DNA of 64,000 nucleotides, taken from the NCBI GenBank assembly GCA_028456385.1, contig JALNQF010000036.1, forward strand, positions 62,001 through 126,000, read 5' to 3'. Each line of letters begins with the position of its first letter. The first letter of the stretch is position 1. Positions 30,644 to 41,426 of the stretch are shown piece by piece. Position numbers and translations under genes: made by a program. Under the pieces are notes generated by a model. It was not told the DNA's origin and made no database searches. It saw nothing but the letters and a program-made list of their open reading frames with translations. The stretch is from Ophiosphaerella korrae. Lineage: Eukaryota > Ascomycota > Dothideomycetes > Pleosporales > Phaeosphaeriaceae.

Positions 30644-33171
30644 ATGGTCCAGTCATCGGTGCTCGGTTTCCCCCGCATGGGCGCCGACCGTGAGCTCAAG
30701 AAGGCCAACGAAGCCTACTGGGGCGACAAGCTCTCGCGGGACGAGCTGCTAAAGGAGGGCAAGCGTCTGCGTCTGGAGCACTGGAAGATCCAGAAGGATG
30801 CTGGCGTCAATGTCATCCCCAGCAACGACTTTGCTTACTACGACCACCTCCTCGACCATATCCAGCTGTTCAATGTAAGGCGATGCCCTGTTCACCGTGT
30901 GTCAACGTCTCTAACCAAGCCAGGCCATCCCTGAGCGCTACTCCAAGCACTCGCTGCACAAGCTCGACGAGTACTTTGCCATGGGTCGCGGCCACCAGAA
31001 GGGGGGCGTCGACGTGCCCAGCTTGGTAAGCCTAACACCCCACCTTGTCAACTATCACCATCACCACAATCATCACCACCACCACCACCACCACTACCAC
31101 CACTACCACTACCGCCGCCGCCGCCACCACCGCCATTATTGTTATCGTCATTAATCTTGTCATCATCTCCCCTTCTCCTACATCATAACTAACCATCTCG
31201 CAGGAAATGGTCAAGTGGTTCGACTCAAACTACCACTACGTCAAGCCCACCTTCCAAGACGGCCAGACCTTCAAGCTTGCCGAGAACCCCAAGCCTGTTG
31301 TCGAGTTCCTCGAGGCCAAGGAGGCTGGCATCTCCACCCGCCCCGTCCTTGTCGGCCCCGTCTCCTTCCTCGCCCTCGGCAAGGCCGACCGTGATCAGTC
31401 GGTCGACCCCATCTCCCTGCTGGACAAGCTCCTGCCCGTCTATGTCGAGCTCCTCGAGAAGCTCAAGGCGGCTGGTGCCGAGTACGTCCAGATCGACGAG
31501 CCCGTTCTCGTCTACGACCTGCCACAAAAGGTCAAGGATGCCTTCAAGCCCGCCTACAAGAAGCTTGTCGGCAGCAACCTGCCCAAGGCTGTCGTTGCAA
31601 CCTACTTTGGTGACATTGTCCACAACTTCGATGCTGTTGCCAGCCTCCAGAACGTCTACGGCATCCACATTGACCTTGTGAGGAACCCTGAGCAGCTCGA
31701 GAGCGTTATTGGCAAGCTTGGCCCCAATCAGGTCTTGTCTGCCGGTGTCGTTGACGGCCGCAACATCTGGAAAACTAACTTCAAGAACGCCATTGAGAAG
31801 GTCGAGACCGCCATCCAGAAGCTCGGCAAGGACCGTGTCATTGTCGCCACCTCCAGCTCACTTCTGCACACTCCCCACTCTCTCGACAGCGAGAAGAAGC
31901 TCCCCGCCGAGGTCAGCGATTGGTTCTCTTTCGCTGTCCAGAAGGTGTCTGAGGTTGTTGTCATCGCCAAGGCTGTCACTGATGGCCCCGCTGCTGTGCG
32001 TGAGGCTCTCGAAGCCAACGCCAAGTCGATGCAGTCCCGCGCCTCGTCAGAGCGCACCAACAACAAGGCTGTCAAAGACCGTCAGGCCAGTGTCACTCCA
32101 GAGCAACACGAGCGCAAGTCGGCTTTCCCTGAGCGTTATGCTCAGCAGAAGACGCACCTTAAGCTCCCCACCTTCCCCACCACCACTATTGGTTCTTTCC
32201 CCCAGACCAAAGAGATCCGCATCCAGCGCAACAGGTTCACCAAGGGTGAGATCACCGCCCAGGAGTACGAGCGCTTCATCGAGAAGGAGATTGAGGACGT
32301 CATCAAGATTCAAGATGAGCTTGACCTCGATGTCTACGTCCATGGTGAGCCTGAGCGCAACGACATGGTACAATACTTTGGCGAGCGCCTTGACGGTTAT
32401 GTCTTCACCACCAAGGGCTGGGTTCAGTCTTATGGTTCCCGCTGTGTCCGTCCTCCCATCATCGTTGGTGATATCTCCCGTCCTGCTCCCATGACGGTCA
32501 AGGAGTCCAAGTACGCTGCTTCCGTCTCCAAGAAGCCCATGAAGGGTATGCTTACTGGCCCCATCACCTGCCTTCGATGGTCATTCCCTCGCGACGACGT
32601 CCACCAGTCCGTCCAAGCCCAACAGCTCGCTCTCGCCCTCCGCGATGAAGTTGTTGACCTTGAAGCCGCTGGAATCTTCGTCATCCAAGTCGATGAGCCT
32701 GCTCTCCGTGAAGGTCTTCCCCTCCGTGCTGGCACTGAGCGCGAGAAGTACCTCTCATGGGCCGTCGACTCCTTCAAGCTCTCTTGCGCTGGTGTCCAGG
32801 ACTCGACTCAGATCCACTCCCACTTCTGTTACTCCGAGTTCCAGGACTTCTTCCACGCCATTGCTGCCCTCGATGCTGACGTTCTCTCCATCGAGAACAG
32901 CAAGAGCGACGCTAAGCTCCTCAAGGTCTTCGAGGACAAGGCCTACCCCCGTCACATTGGCCCCGGTGTCTACGACATCCACTCGCCACGTATCCCCTCT
33001 GAGCAGGAGATCAAGGACCGTCTCGCTGAGATGTTGACCTACCTCAAGCCAGAGCAGCTGTGGGTCAACCCCGATTGCGGTCTGAAGACCCGCCAGTGGA
33101 AGGAGACCAAGGCTGCGCTGACGAACCTTGTCAACGCCGCCAAGTTCTACCGTAAGAAGTACGCTTCTTAA
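30644..33171 (+). CDS. MET6: cobalamin-independent methionine synthase
   Basis: Transfers a methyl group from methyl-tetrahydrofolate polyglutamate to homocysteine, the last step of methionine synthesis in the cytosol. Exons 30644-30874, 30924-31025 and 31204-33171; all junctions are phase 0 and the product is 766 residues, matching the family length. The N-terminus is SSVLGFPRMGADRELKKA. The C-terminal catalytic barrel shows zinc ligands His651 and Cys653 (QIHSHFCYSEF), Glu675 (VLSIENSKS) and Cys736 (NPDCGLKTR). TTTIGSFPQTKEIR opens the C-terminal domain. Codon use is strongly biased to C-ending codons, consistent with high expression. The second intron is unusually long (178 bp) and repeat-rich. 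Confidence 0.98.
31053..31135 (+). repeat. CAC/CCG trinucleotide-rich tract in MET6 intron 2
   Basis: Runs of CAC, CTACCA and CCG within the 178-bp intron 31026-31203. On the other strand they read as GGT/GTG, which explains the poly-Val frame there. Confidence 0.9.
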
Positions 33172-33797
33172 ATATTCTTGCCATTTGGCCCCTCTTACGG
33201 CTGTGTTTCATCAACGCAGCCGCTTCGTGTAGCATATCAACATGCTACCATGTAATGTGTGTAATGACGTCTTTATATGATACCCAAAAGTTCAACCTGC
33301 ATTATGGGTCGTTATCGGTGGGTCAAAAAGTGGATCATCTGGTGGGTGTATGAACGATCTCAACATCGGCGTTCATATCATAGCAGCAAAACTGGCTTGC
33401 TTGCTCGGCGTTATTTGGCTATCATAATCTGGTGCGATCAGACCATTGATCAAGATTTGCATTTAGATAGCTTTCCCCACTGTGCACGATTCGCATGACT
33501 TAGGCGACGATGATCAAATCAATCCATACTATCTTGCCTATATTTCTGAACTTCAGGGTTGTGCATCGTGTAGAGAGATTGCTATCTTTCTTTACAGGTA
33601 TTAGGCGGTTCGTCGCTGTCAATTGCTCAAGCATGCTGCTTCGTATAACCCATGTCATTAGCGAAACCCCGCTGTCTTACCATGGCCCTAAATTTACCAG
33701 AGACAGGAGCTACTTTTAAATTCTGGGAACAGACGATGGGCGCTATGAGCCTGCATCAACTTTATCTCCATCCCGTCCTCTACCTTCTCTCCAAAAG
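33172..33797. other. 3' region of MET6, intergenic
   Basis: Presumed MET6 3' UTR followed by AT-rich sequence. Nothing coding was recognised. Confidence 0.45.
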
Positions 33798-34118
33798 ATG
33801 ACTCCAAATCCACAGCACAGCTACAGGCCTTCTAACTCTCGTCCACCTATCCCCATCCCCGTCCCCGTCCCCGTCCCCACAGACCACCCCGGCACTCTCA
33901 CCACCCAGCCTCAGCCCCCGCTCACTAATTCGCAAGAGGTGGAAGAACTGCAACACAGAACCGTGGAACTCCCGCAGTCATCCACAGGCCAACGCACAAC
34001 ATTGCCCGGAAGGGCAGGTTTGTCGCGGCCGCGCTCAAGTTCGGTACCGAGTGTGCATGTGGGTTGTGCGATTGTGGTGGCGATTGGGTGGCAGGGGGCC
34101 GGATGGAGACAGGGGTGA
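33798..34118 (+). CDS. hypothetical short Pro-rich ORF (106 aa), doubtful
   Basis: ATG 33798 follows a CT-rich leader. The first half is Pro/Ser/Gln-rich and includes a (CCCCGT) repeat at about 33851-33880 read as Pro-Ile/Val-Pro. The second half (VHVGCAIVVAIGWQGAGW) looks less like a natural protein end. No family known. It could be part of an unannotated transcript or a chance frame. Confidence 0.25.
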   Translation: MTPNPQHSYRPSNSRPPIPIPVPVPVPTDHPGTLTTQPQPPLTNSQEVEELQHRTVELPQSSTGQRTTLPGRAGLSRPRSSSVPSVHVGCAIVVAIGWQGAGWRQG

Positions 34119-34351
34119 GAAGGGTGGACCTTGTGATTGTGAGTTGGCAGGTACCAATAGCAGATTACTTGGATACGAGTACCACGTTAGTAGTTTTGGA
34201 ATATTTTGGCTGCGACTGTGGGAGGTTGAATTAGAAGTGTTGGAAGGTTGGGATGTTAGGATCTAGATTGCCGAATTTTTAGATTGTAGTACTTTTGATG
34301 TACCTGATAGGTACTTTTATCTAACCATCTCGATGTATCGAGATAAACATT

Positions 34352-35916
34352 CTAGCTGTCAGGCATTCCATGACCAATCGAGCCTGACGCCTGTCCCTTG
34401 ATAATATACCGATACGAGTTATGATACCACATCTCATACTCCTTGTCCAGGAACTCGGGCATGGGTACTAAACTACGCCACTTATTCTTCATTGGCTCCA
34501 GGATAAATCCCACGCCTAAGTCCTTCATTCTCCCATACTCGTTGTGCGCCTCTTGGGAATTATACGTTGTGAAGAGCGCAGGAACACTGCCTTCGGCAAT
34601 GAGTTCGATCGTTCCCAACCAATCGCACTCCGCATCGTCGCCATCGACACATCCACTATTAAAAGCAACGATCAAATCAGGTACCTCATAGTAGCGGCAT
34701 TTCCGTACAAAGTCGTGGTAGAGTCCCCCATACGATGCTATGGAACTCCCTCGTCCCTGTGACTGACACTCTACACAACATGGGAGGTTGACCTTTGGTG
34801 CGTAGGATTGGTCGTCGTCGGCAGACCCGTGCAGCCTCGACCATGGGCCGACCGCAGTAATTTTCAGACTTTTGAGCGCGGGGACAAGATGGAGAATCTC
34901 CTCGAAACAAGGCATGGCTAAAATCTCTCGACTCGTTGCTCCCAAGAGGTATATTTTCAAAGTGCTTTTGCCCAGGAACTGAAGATCTTCAAGCGCCGAT
35001 ATGATTGTGAGTGGCATAGTCAGGGAATCCGTAGCGAGCATCAGGAACAAGCGACGACTGTGTTCGAATTCTATTTGTGCCGCGCTCATGTTTAAAGTCA
35101 AAGCAGACGGGCTGCTGAAGTCAGACATGATGCTGTTCCTGATGTATGCCTTGTCTGAAATGTCGACGAAATAGTTATACCAACCCCCGCAACTTTCCAA
35201 AGACTCATAATCAGTACGGGGGGTATTTGTACATAGTATAACGCGCATTCTATCAGTTTCCTCAAAAATCTTATGTCGAAACTGTTCCATTGTATTTTGA
35301 GTTTGATAGGTGGCACAAACGGCTTTCGAATGTGAGTCAGGACAGTCACTACAATGATGTAGTAGATGACAGGCGTCGCAAGCTTTGAGGGTGATTGCCC
35401 GATTTGCGAGTTGAATGGCACTGCGATGGCATGTAGAACAATGGGCTTGTGCTCTGCGAGAAATCAGCTCTATACTTATTGACCGGACCTCATATAACAA
35501 ACTGGACAATGAAGATGGTGTCTCGGACTTCTGTCATCGTTTTCAAGATACGAAGTTGTTCAAACTGGGAAGAACACTTAGCATATAGTTTCACCCATGC
35601 TAGGTAGGGGTTGAGCCACCAGCGAGTGCCTGTATTCAGCCCATGTTCGAGAATCGCGATAGTGTTTGAGGTCTAGTGCATTGGCGCTTTGCAAAATTTC
35701 GCACTGCTCCTTATGGATTGCACGCCAATCGAGCTTCTGACACTCCTGTGAACAGTAACCTGCACGTCGACATCCTGTGCATTTAAAGATCGTAGCCGAA
35801 GGTTCGAAGCACCGATAACAAAGGAACCCTCTCACAGCTCCGAGGGGCAGGGCAGGTATATCTTCAACACTATCAGATTTGAGCATACGCTCTCTTTTTT
35901 TGCATTTGTCCGGCAT
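34352..35916 (-). CDS. MYND zinc-finger protein with MSS51-like C-terminal region
   Basis: Exons 35620-35916 and 34352-35530 give 491 residues. A MYND finger has ligands at Cys33, 36, 46, 49, 55, 59, His68 and Cys72 (GFLCYRCF ... KCTGCRRAGYCSQECQ ... HKEQC). A second Cys/His-rich block follows the junction (HCSTCHRSAIQ ... CDACHLLHHCSDC). After that comes the large domain seen in fungal MSS51-like proteins (GWYNYFVDISDK, LTMPLTIISALEDL, CFEEILHLVPALKSLKI, YGGLYHDFVRKC, LVPMPEFLDKEYEMWYHN). The join across 35531-35619 is phase 0 with a GTGGCT donor and GACAG acceptor. A shorter intron ending at CCCAG is also possible but meets a stop, so the join is the weak point. Role unknown; these are numerous and not orthologous to the mitochondrial COX1 activator. 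Confidence 0.75.
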
Positions 35917-36344
35917 TGTTGTTGGAAAGGGTGTTGTGAAGGAGATGTTGGAGGAGCGGGGTAACACGGTGAGAAGTTTGTTACTACACTAAGACGCATT
36001 TCGAGATCACATGCATATGCGATCTCCAAAAAAAACTTTGTTGTTTTCTAGGGGGGGTTTTTTTTTGAAAAATCGTTGTTTCTGAGATGTTTTATCAAGC
36101 CAAGGTATGTGGTGTGGAGCACACGCTAGACCTCCTCAGGACGTAGTTTGCAAGCGCGAGGTGGGGAAAACCTCCGCGGCCGTCACACTCAATCTATTAT
36201 TTATCATTTTTGCAATTCATCAAATAGTTTCTATTTTACTCGGACTTCAAGAACCAGCTACCTACTACTATTCCTAATACAATTGCATCAACATTGATTG
36301 TAGAACCACCCAAACAATCACTTAGGCTTCTGATTTGACGAACC
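35917..36344. promoter_or_regulatory. divergent promoter, MYND gene (-) and glycerate kinase (+)
   Basis: AT-rich with G/T and A homopolymer runs near 36028-36070. No open frame of interest. Confidence 0.45.
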
Positions 36345-37238
36345 ATGTCAAATCTAGACGCGAACGTCTATCAAGTGCTTGATATTCTCCTCCCCAAGAT
36401 TAAAACCCAACATGCCCAAGTCTCGAAACCCATAATTTTGGGCATCAGCGGACTTCAAGGCTCTGGCAAATCGACCTGGGCATCTAAAATCGTAGACATT
36501 CTCACAACCCAGCACCAGCTCCACACCATTACAATTTCGTTAGATGATCTGTACAAAACACATGACAACCTAATTGCACAACGAGACAAAAACCCAGAAA
36601 ACAAGTTATACAAGACACGAGGACAACCAGGAACCCACGACGAGCAATTAGCAGCCCAATTCTTCGACTCCCTAATGAGCTACGACGGATCAGGAACTCT
36701 GGAAATCCCCAGTTTTGACAAGAGCAAGTTCAACGGTGAAGGCGATCGAGTACTGAAATCAGAATGGCCCTCGATATCCCGCAAGCCCGATGTTATAGTC
36801 TTTGAAGGCTGGTGTGTAGGCTTTCAACCGCTGCCTGCCGCCGCAATCGAGGAAAAACGCAAGCTCGCTTTGAGTGGGGAATTAGCGATTAATACACCTG
36901 CTCAACACTCTCTAACGCATCTCCTGGAGATCAATGATAACCTTAAACGGTACTGCGATGTCTTCATGGGTCCGCAGCATTTTGATTTCTTCATTCATAT
37001 TGATACGGCGGATTTGAGGAACGTGTATACTTGGCGTCTACAGCAAGAACGTAAGATGATTGAGGTGAAGGGGTCGGGAATGTCGGATGGGCAGGTTAGG
37101 GATTTTATTGATGGGTATATGCCTAGTTATGAAGTGTATTTGGATCAATTGCGGGAGGGGCTGTTTCAGGGCAAAGGAAGACAGGTTCGGGTGGTGCTGA
37201 ATATATCGAGGGGTGTTGGCAAGCTGGAGCAGTTATGA
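36345..37238 (+). CDS. TDA10: D-glycerate 3-kinase / Tda10-like P-loop kinase
   Basis: Single exon, 297 residues. The P-loop is GLQGSGKST (residues 36-44). TISLDDLYKTHD supplies the acidic strand-end motif, LYKTRGQPGTHDEQL is the family signature, and VIVFEGWCVGF follows the insert. WRLQQERKM and FIDGYMPSYEVYLDQLR complete the fold, which belongs with uridine-kinase-like P-loop enzymes. Plant GLYK phosphorylates D-glycerate in photorespiration; in fungi it would recover glycerate into glycolysis, while yeast Tda10 has an ATP-binding fold of less clear role. Length and motif order match the family completely. Confidence 0.92.
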   Translation: MSNLDANVYQVLDILLPKIKTQHAQVSKPIILGISGLQGSGKSTWASKIVDILTTQHQLHTITISLDDLYKTHDNLIAQRDKNPENKLYKTRGQPGTHDEQLAAQFFDSLMSYDGSGTLEIPSFDKSKFNGEGDRVLKSEWPSISRKPDVIVFEGWCVGFQPLPAAAIEEKRKLALSGELAINTPAQHSLTHLLEINDNLKRYCDVFMGPQHFDFFIHIDTADLRNVYTWRLQQERKMIEVKGSGMSDGQVRDFIDGYMPSYEVYLDQLREGLFQGKGRQVRVVLNISRGVGKLEQL

Positions 37239-37432
37239 AGAGGCAGATTTAGACGTGCTACTGTTACACGACTACACAGACGAAATAGTAAATCTGATTT
37301 ATGGAGCTATGGCAAATTCATCAGTTTCACCCTTCCTCCTCGATCTGAAGAATATGACGGCGTCCATGATAAAACACATTCATCTACTATTCTTCACCCT
37401 TATTCCGTGCACCTCGTCTCCCTTCATCGCAG

Positions 37433-39013
37433 TTACAAAATATACCTAAAGCCCCTATTATCGATCTCCGTGACATCATGCATTCCCATCTCCACCGCCT
37501 CCCTCTCCTCCTCCTCCGTCAATCTCACCCCACCTGCACTCTCACGATCCCTCCTTTTATTAACGCTCCACATATATGCATACAAAACCAATACCGCACA
37601 AAGCTTCACACTATACCCCACCAACATGGCCACATATGCACTCCGATACCCGGGCTTCTCACTACTCTTAAACGTCTGTGGCCCAATAATATTGCCTACG
37701 CAATACCCCGTAAACAGCGCCGCGCCGGTCAATTGCTTCTTCGTGTACCCCGCAACATTACTGCTTACGATGGTGAGACTCATGCTGAATCCCAGGCCCT
37801 GGAAGTAACATAGCCACAGCGCAACAAGTCTGCCCCATTTATTAGACGCTGACAACGCGACTAGCAACGCTGCGCCAACAATACAGATAAGATTCGCCAC
37901 TGTCATGGTGAGACAGCGCGAATTAGGGAAGCGCGTGCAAATAATGCCACCGGCGAAGAGCGAGAGAAACTGGACTGCGCCGCCAGGGATTTGCAGATAC
38001 TGTGAACCCAACGTGTCGACGCCGAAGGACTTGATGATTAACGAACTGAAGCTCGTCAATGCAGCATTAGGAATTTGCGCACCAATGGCCATGATGAAGA
38101 GGATCCAGGTCTTGGGATCGCGCACTGTTTGCCACGCTTGGTAACTTTTGAAATGGCTGTTCTTTATGCCCTGGCGGTTCGCAGAGACGCGGTTTACGGC
38201 TATGATGCGCTGCGTGGGTGACAGGAAGGGTGCGGTTGAAGGAAGGTCTGGTAGGAAAACGAGGATGATGACGCCCATGAGGAAACTTGCTGATCCGAAG
38301 ATGAGGAAAACATACATCCATCGTGGGAGCCCTGTTTTGATATGGCCGACTGCGTACCCGATTAGGCCGCCGAACATAGTTGCAATGCCGTTGGTGCAGT
38401 AGTATGTTTCGAGTCGGAGCGGTTGTTCGGCGGATCTGTACCACATACTCATGATTAGGACGAAACCTGGGTTTACTGTGGCTTCAAGAAGGCCCAAAAC
38501 AAAGCGGTTGGCGGCAGTACCAGCGAAATTGGTGCAAGCAGGGGTGGTCATGAGGACTATGCCCCAACCTTGAGGGGTGTTAGATTGCTGGGGAAGGGGC
38601 GGAAAGTACGTACCAAGAGTACAAAAGCCGAGGAATTTGGCTATGGGGAGGCGTTGGAGGAAGTAGCCGGCGGGATACTGGCCTACAAGGTAACCAAAGT
38701 AGAAGATACTACCGAGCCATGAATATCCATTGCTCCCTAGCTTGGTAGCTTCGATGAAACCGAATGCAGATGCATAGTTGATTCCATTCTTGTCGAGGTA
38801 TTGTAAAAGATAGGTGAAGAAGAGAATAGGAACGATTCTGAGATCGATTTTGTGGAGCGTTTTCTTTACTTCGATTGGATCGAGGTCGATGCCACGGTTG
38901 TTTTTGAATGCTTCATAGGTGTCGTCCAGCTGCGACGAAGTTTCTGCCGAATTTTGTTGAGAGCCTTGAATGACTTCAATGTCCTTGTCATTCGTTGGTT
39001 TTGGTAAAGACAT
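37433..39013 (-). CDS. MFS permease, allantoate/anion:cation symporter type (DAL5-like)
   Basis: Exons 38614-39013 and 37433-38568 are separated by a 45-bp intron (GTACGT...CAAG), giving 511 residues and the motif FLGFCTLGWGIVLM. About twelve hydrophobic helices are visible. IDLRIVPILFFTYLLQYLDK starts helix 1, NRFVLGLLEATVNPGFVL is the family hallmark in helix 5, and the loop after helix 6 is charged. FQGLGFSMSLTIVSSNVAGYTKK and TGAALFTGYCVGNIIGPQTF mark the second half. Members import allantoate, nicotinate, pantothenate and other carboxylates; the substrate here is unknown. The intron is stop-free and in frame, so unspliced mRNA would add 15 residues after helix 3 or 4. Confidence 0.9.
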   Translation of the reverse strand: MSLPKPTNDKDIEVIQGSQQNSAETSSQLDDTYEAFKNNRGIDLDPIEVKKTLHKIDLRIVPILFFTYLLQYLDKNGINYASAFGFIEATKLGSNGYSWLGSIFYFGYLVGQYPAGYFLQRLPIAKFLGFCTLGTYFPPLPQQSNTPQGWGIVLMTTPACTNFAGTAANRFVLGLLEATVNPGFVLIMSMWYRSAEQPLRLETYYCTNGIATMFGGLIGYAVGHIKTGLPRWMYVFLIFGSASFLMGVIILVFLPDLPSTAPFLSPTQRIIAVNRVSANRQGIKNSHFKSYQAWQTVRDPKTWILFIMAIGAQIPNAALTSFSSLIIKSFGVDTLGSQYLQIPGGAVQFLSLFAGGIICTRFPNSRCLTMTVANLICIVGAALLVALSASNKWGRLVALWLCYFQGLGFSMSLTIVSSNVAGYTKKQLTGAALFTGYCVGNIIGPQTFKSSEKPGYRSAYVAMLVGYSVKLCAVLVLYAYMWSVNKRRDRESAGGVRLTEEEEREAVEMGMHDVTEIDNRGFRYIL

Positions 39014-39851
39014 GGTGAATAACTATGAGATACCACGCCTCAAGAAACAACCTCGGAACGTGGACTTCTCAAAAAAAAAAAAAAAAAAAATTACAAAAAA
39101 AAATCTAAGGACCTATTTATCAATGAGGCCAGCATCCCTCTACAAATAGCCGTTCTCGCGGTTAGATTTACCGAAGCACGTTTTCATCCACTTTCGAGTC
39201 GGACATGAAGCCCATAAGCACATTTCCGACTCAAGAAACTTGTCAGACAGGCTTGGAAAAGCTTTAAGGGCTTAGCGAAGAAACAAGCAAGCGCCATGAT
39301 TGGCGTGGGTATGGTAATGTGGGGTTGATAAGATGGTGATGCTGTGTGTTGGGGATGATGTCGTGATCGTATGCTTGGTTGACGCGAGCGACGATGCGCA
39401 GGGGACGATTGGCAGGAACAAGCAAGCGCGGACATGTATGCGAATTATGTTGGAGCTTGGAAGCCGACGCTATAGTGGTTTGTCGACAAATGAAATACAT
39501 GTCATAGGCTCTCATTACCTGTGAGTCTATGACCGAGTTCAAAATCTAATCTCTCAGGATCCAGCAATCCAGCCCCACATTTTGGTGGCACAATCACAGC
39601 TAGTTGACCAGCATAAGTAAAATAGCAAAAAACGAGTGACATTATACAGTACTCTAGTTCTAAGGTTAGCTGCAGCCGTATCAATCATGAAAAGCGTGGG
39701 TCTACGTCTACGCGAACATCTATTTTGTTCTCCAGAGAAGGGTATTTGCAAAACTCCTTTCCATGCCAATTGTAACTCCGTGAAAAAAGGACTTTTTGAT
39801 AAACCCAGTAAAGCACCAATGCTTGAGCGGAGAATCCCGATGCAACATTCA
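39014..39851. other. intergenic with poly-A tract
   Basis: Upstream of the permease and downstream of the PRELI-domain gene on the same strand. A20 homopolymer at 39071-39090. Open frames on both strands are short and unlike any family. Confidence 0.45.
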
Positions 39852-40501
39852 TTATAACTTGGCTTCACGCAGGATCTGACTCTCTTGTAGCTTCAGAATG
39901 TCGCGTTGTTCCTGGAAGACTTGTCGCGCTCGCTCCAAGACCATTTCGAACCCCTCCTTGCCCTTGGCGGCGTTTTGTTGGAAGCGCTCGACGGTGAACT
40001 GCTCGATGGAGTTCTTGATCTTCTGCCAGCCACCACACAGAGCAGTTATCTCGGCTCTTTGAGTAAAGGTAGTTCTGGGAGTCGAGGAAGTAGAGGAGGT
40101 GGCCGGGTGGTATGTGCACGTCTCGCGAACGTTGATCATGTCTGCCCATGTAACGTTCATGGAGCAGAGGGTGAGTTTCTTGGCGACGGGGTCGACGTAG
40201 GAAGTCTCGTAGACCATGGAGGTATCCTGGCCGCCGAGGATGGAGTTTACCCACTTGGGCGTACTTTGCTGGCAGGTGATGAGGCGTTCTGTGCGAAGCT
40301 ATCGAGAGTGTTAGCGATGGATGAGGCATGTTGAGACGCGTCACTCACAATGCCAGTCTCAGCGTCCACCGTCCGGCTCAGGGTGTCGACGGCAATGACG
40401 TGCGGGGTCTTCTCATTCCAGGGGCCATATTTTTGCCAATTGTTGGTCGAAACCTCCTCCCACGAGTAGTCAAAGTCGACGGTTTGTTGAAAGAGCTTCA
40501 T
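39852..40501 (-). CDS. UPS2: PRELI/MSF1-domain mitochondrial lipid-transfer protein (Ups2-like)
   Basis: Exons 40349-40501 and 39852-40298, with a 50-bp intron (GTGAGT...GATAG, phase 0). The product is 199 residues. MKLFQQTVDFDYSWEEVS matches the family start. Then come HVIAVDTLSRTVD, RTERLITCQQSTPKW, VDPVAKKLTLCSMNVTW and the C-terminal helix ENAAKGKEG-like WKIKNSIEQFTVERFQ. The opening MKLF and TPHVIAVDTLSR resemble yeast Ups2, which with Mdm35 carries phosphatidylserine across the mitochondrial intermembrane space. The Ups2 versus Ups1 choice is from memory of the N-terminus and less sure than the family call. Confidence 0.9.
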
Positions 40502-41426
40502 TGTGGCGAGCGAGGGTCGTGTGCCGGGGAGATGGAGTCGCGCTCCTGCTCTTGTTGGCCTGCCCTATCCGGGGGGGGGGGGGTATGCGGGGAGAGTATT
40601 TAGCTGAGTTGATGTGGATGGCTGTCCTATAGCAGGGTGGGCGGTGTAGGTTGGCGGTGATGAGTTGTCTCGGTTGGGGAGGATTGCTTGTGAAAATGTC
40701 GGTAAAACGCAAAAAGGGAACGCGGGCCAGCTGGGTTCTGGTTGGCTCCGGCGGTCGGTGCACAATCAACGGCGGGTCGGGAAGTGCGGAATGGCGAGCG
40801 CTGATCAATGCGTTGCGTGTGGTGGTAATGGAGAGGAAGTAGTTTGGGCGAGAGTTGAGTGGGGGGCAGAAGAGAGAGATGATGAGTAAATCAATCAAGA
40901 CAATAGGGATCGTGTGCAGGCACCGTGGACCCTGGGGAGCTGGGTGCATCTGCTTGGATACCCGGGCCATCTTGTGGACGGGCAGATCTGCTAAATCTTC
41001 GCCACGCAGCCTCTCGCCCGAGCTCCAGCCAACCACAGCCGCCAACACCCCCCACTGTTTCATCCTTGGCTGCATCCGTCACCCACGACGAGGCTGATTG
41101 TGTGCCAATCCTACCCGACTCGACCCGGATGACGTTAAGAACCGGGCATCCTCTGCCCTTCCACCAACAGGAGCGAATCATTTCAAATCACCACCGCGGA
41201 GCCGCCGTTGCGCGTAGCCTCGTTCATGTATGTCGTACCTAATCCAATGTCTATGAAAAAAAAAACACGTGTCCATGCTTGGTATCATAACTTTTGCATG
41301 ATGCGCCCGAACGCCCAACCATGCTGATCAGCATCGAGTTCCAAAGCTCAGCCAATCTGAACTTCTGCTTCATGAGTCAACCAAGAGCCCCGTGAAGCAC
41401 TCCACCTTTTCCTTTTTTCCCTACCA
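40502..41426. promoter_or_regulatory. upstream region of the UPS2-like gene
   Basis: GC-rich with a G13 homopolymer at 40571-40583. Long but unconvincing frames occur on both strands. No domain recognised. Confidence 0.4.

Noticed and set aside
31225..32982. Long antisense and alternate-frame ORFs inside MET6
   Set aside because: They are by-products of the strong C-ending codon bias of MET6 and have no independent features.
39554..39868. Minus-strand 104-codon frame after the UPS2-like gene
   Set aside because: No domain and located in the expected 3' UTR; it begins near but not in phase with a plausible gene.
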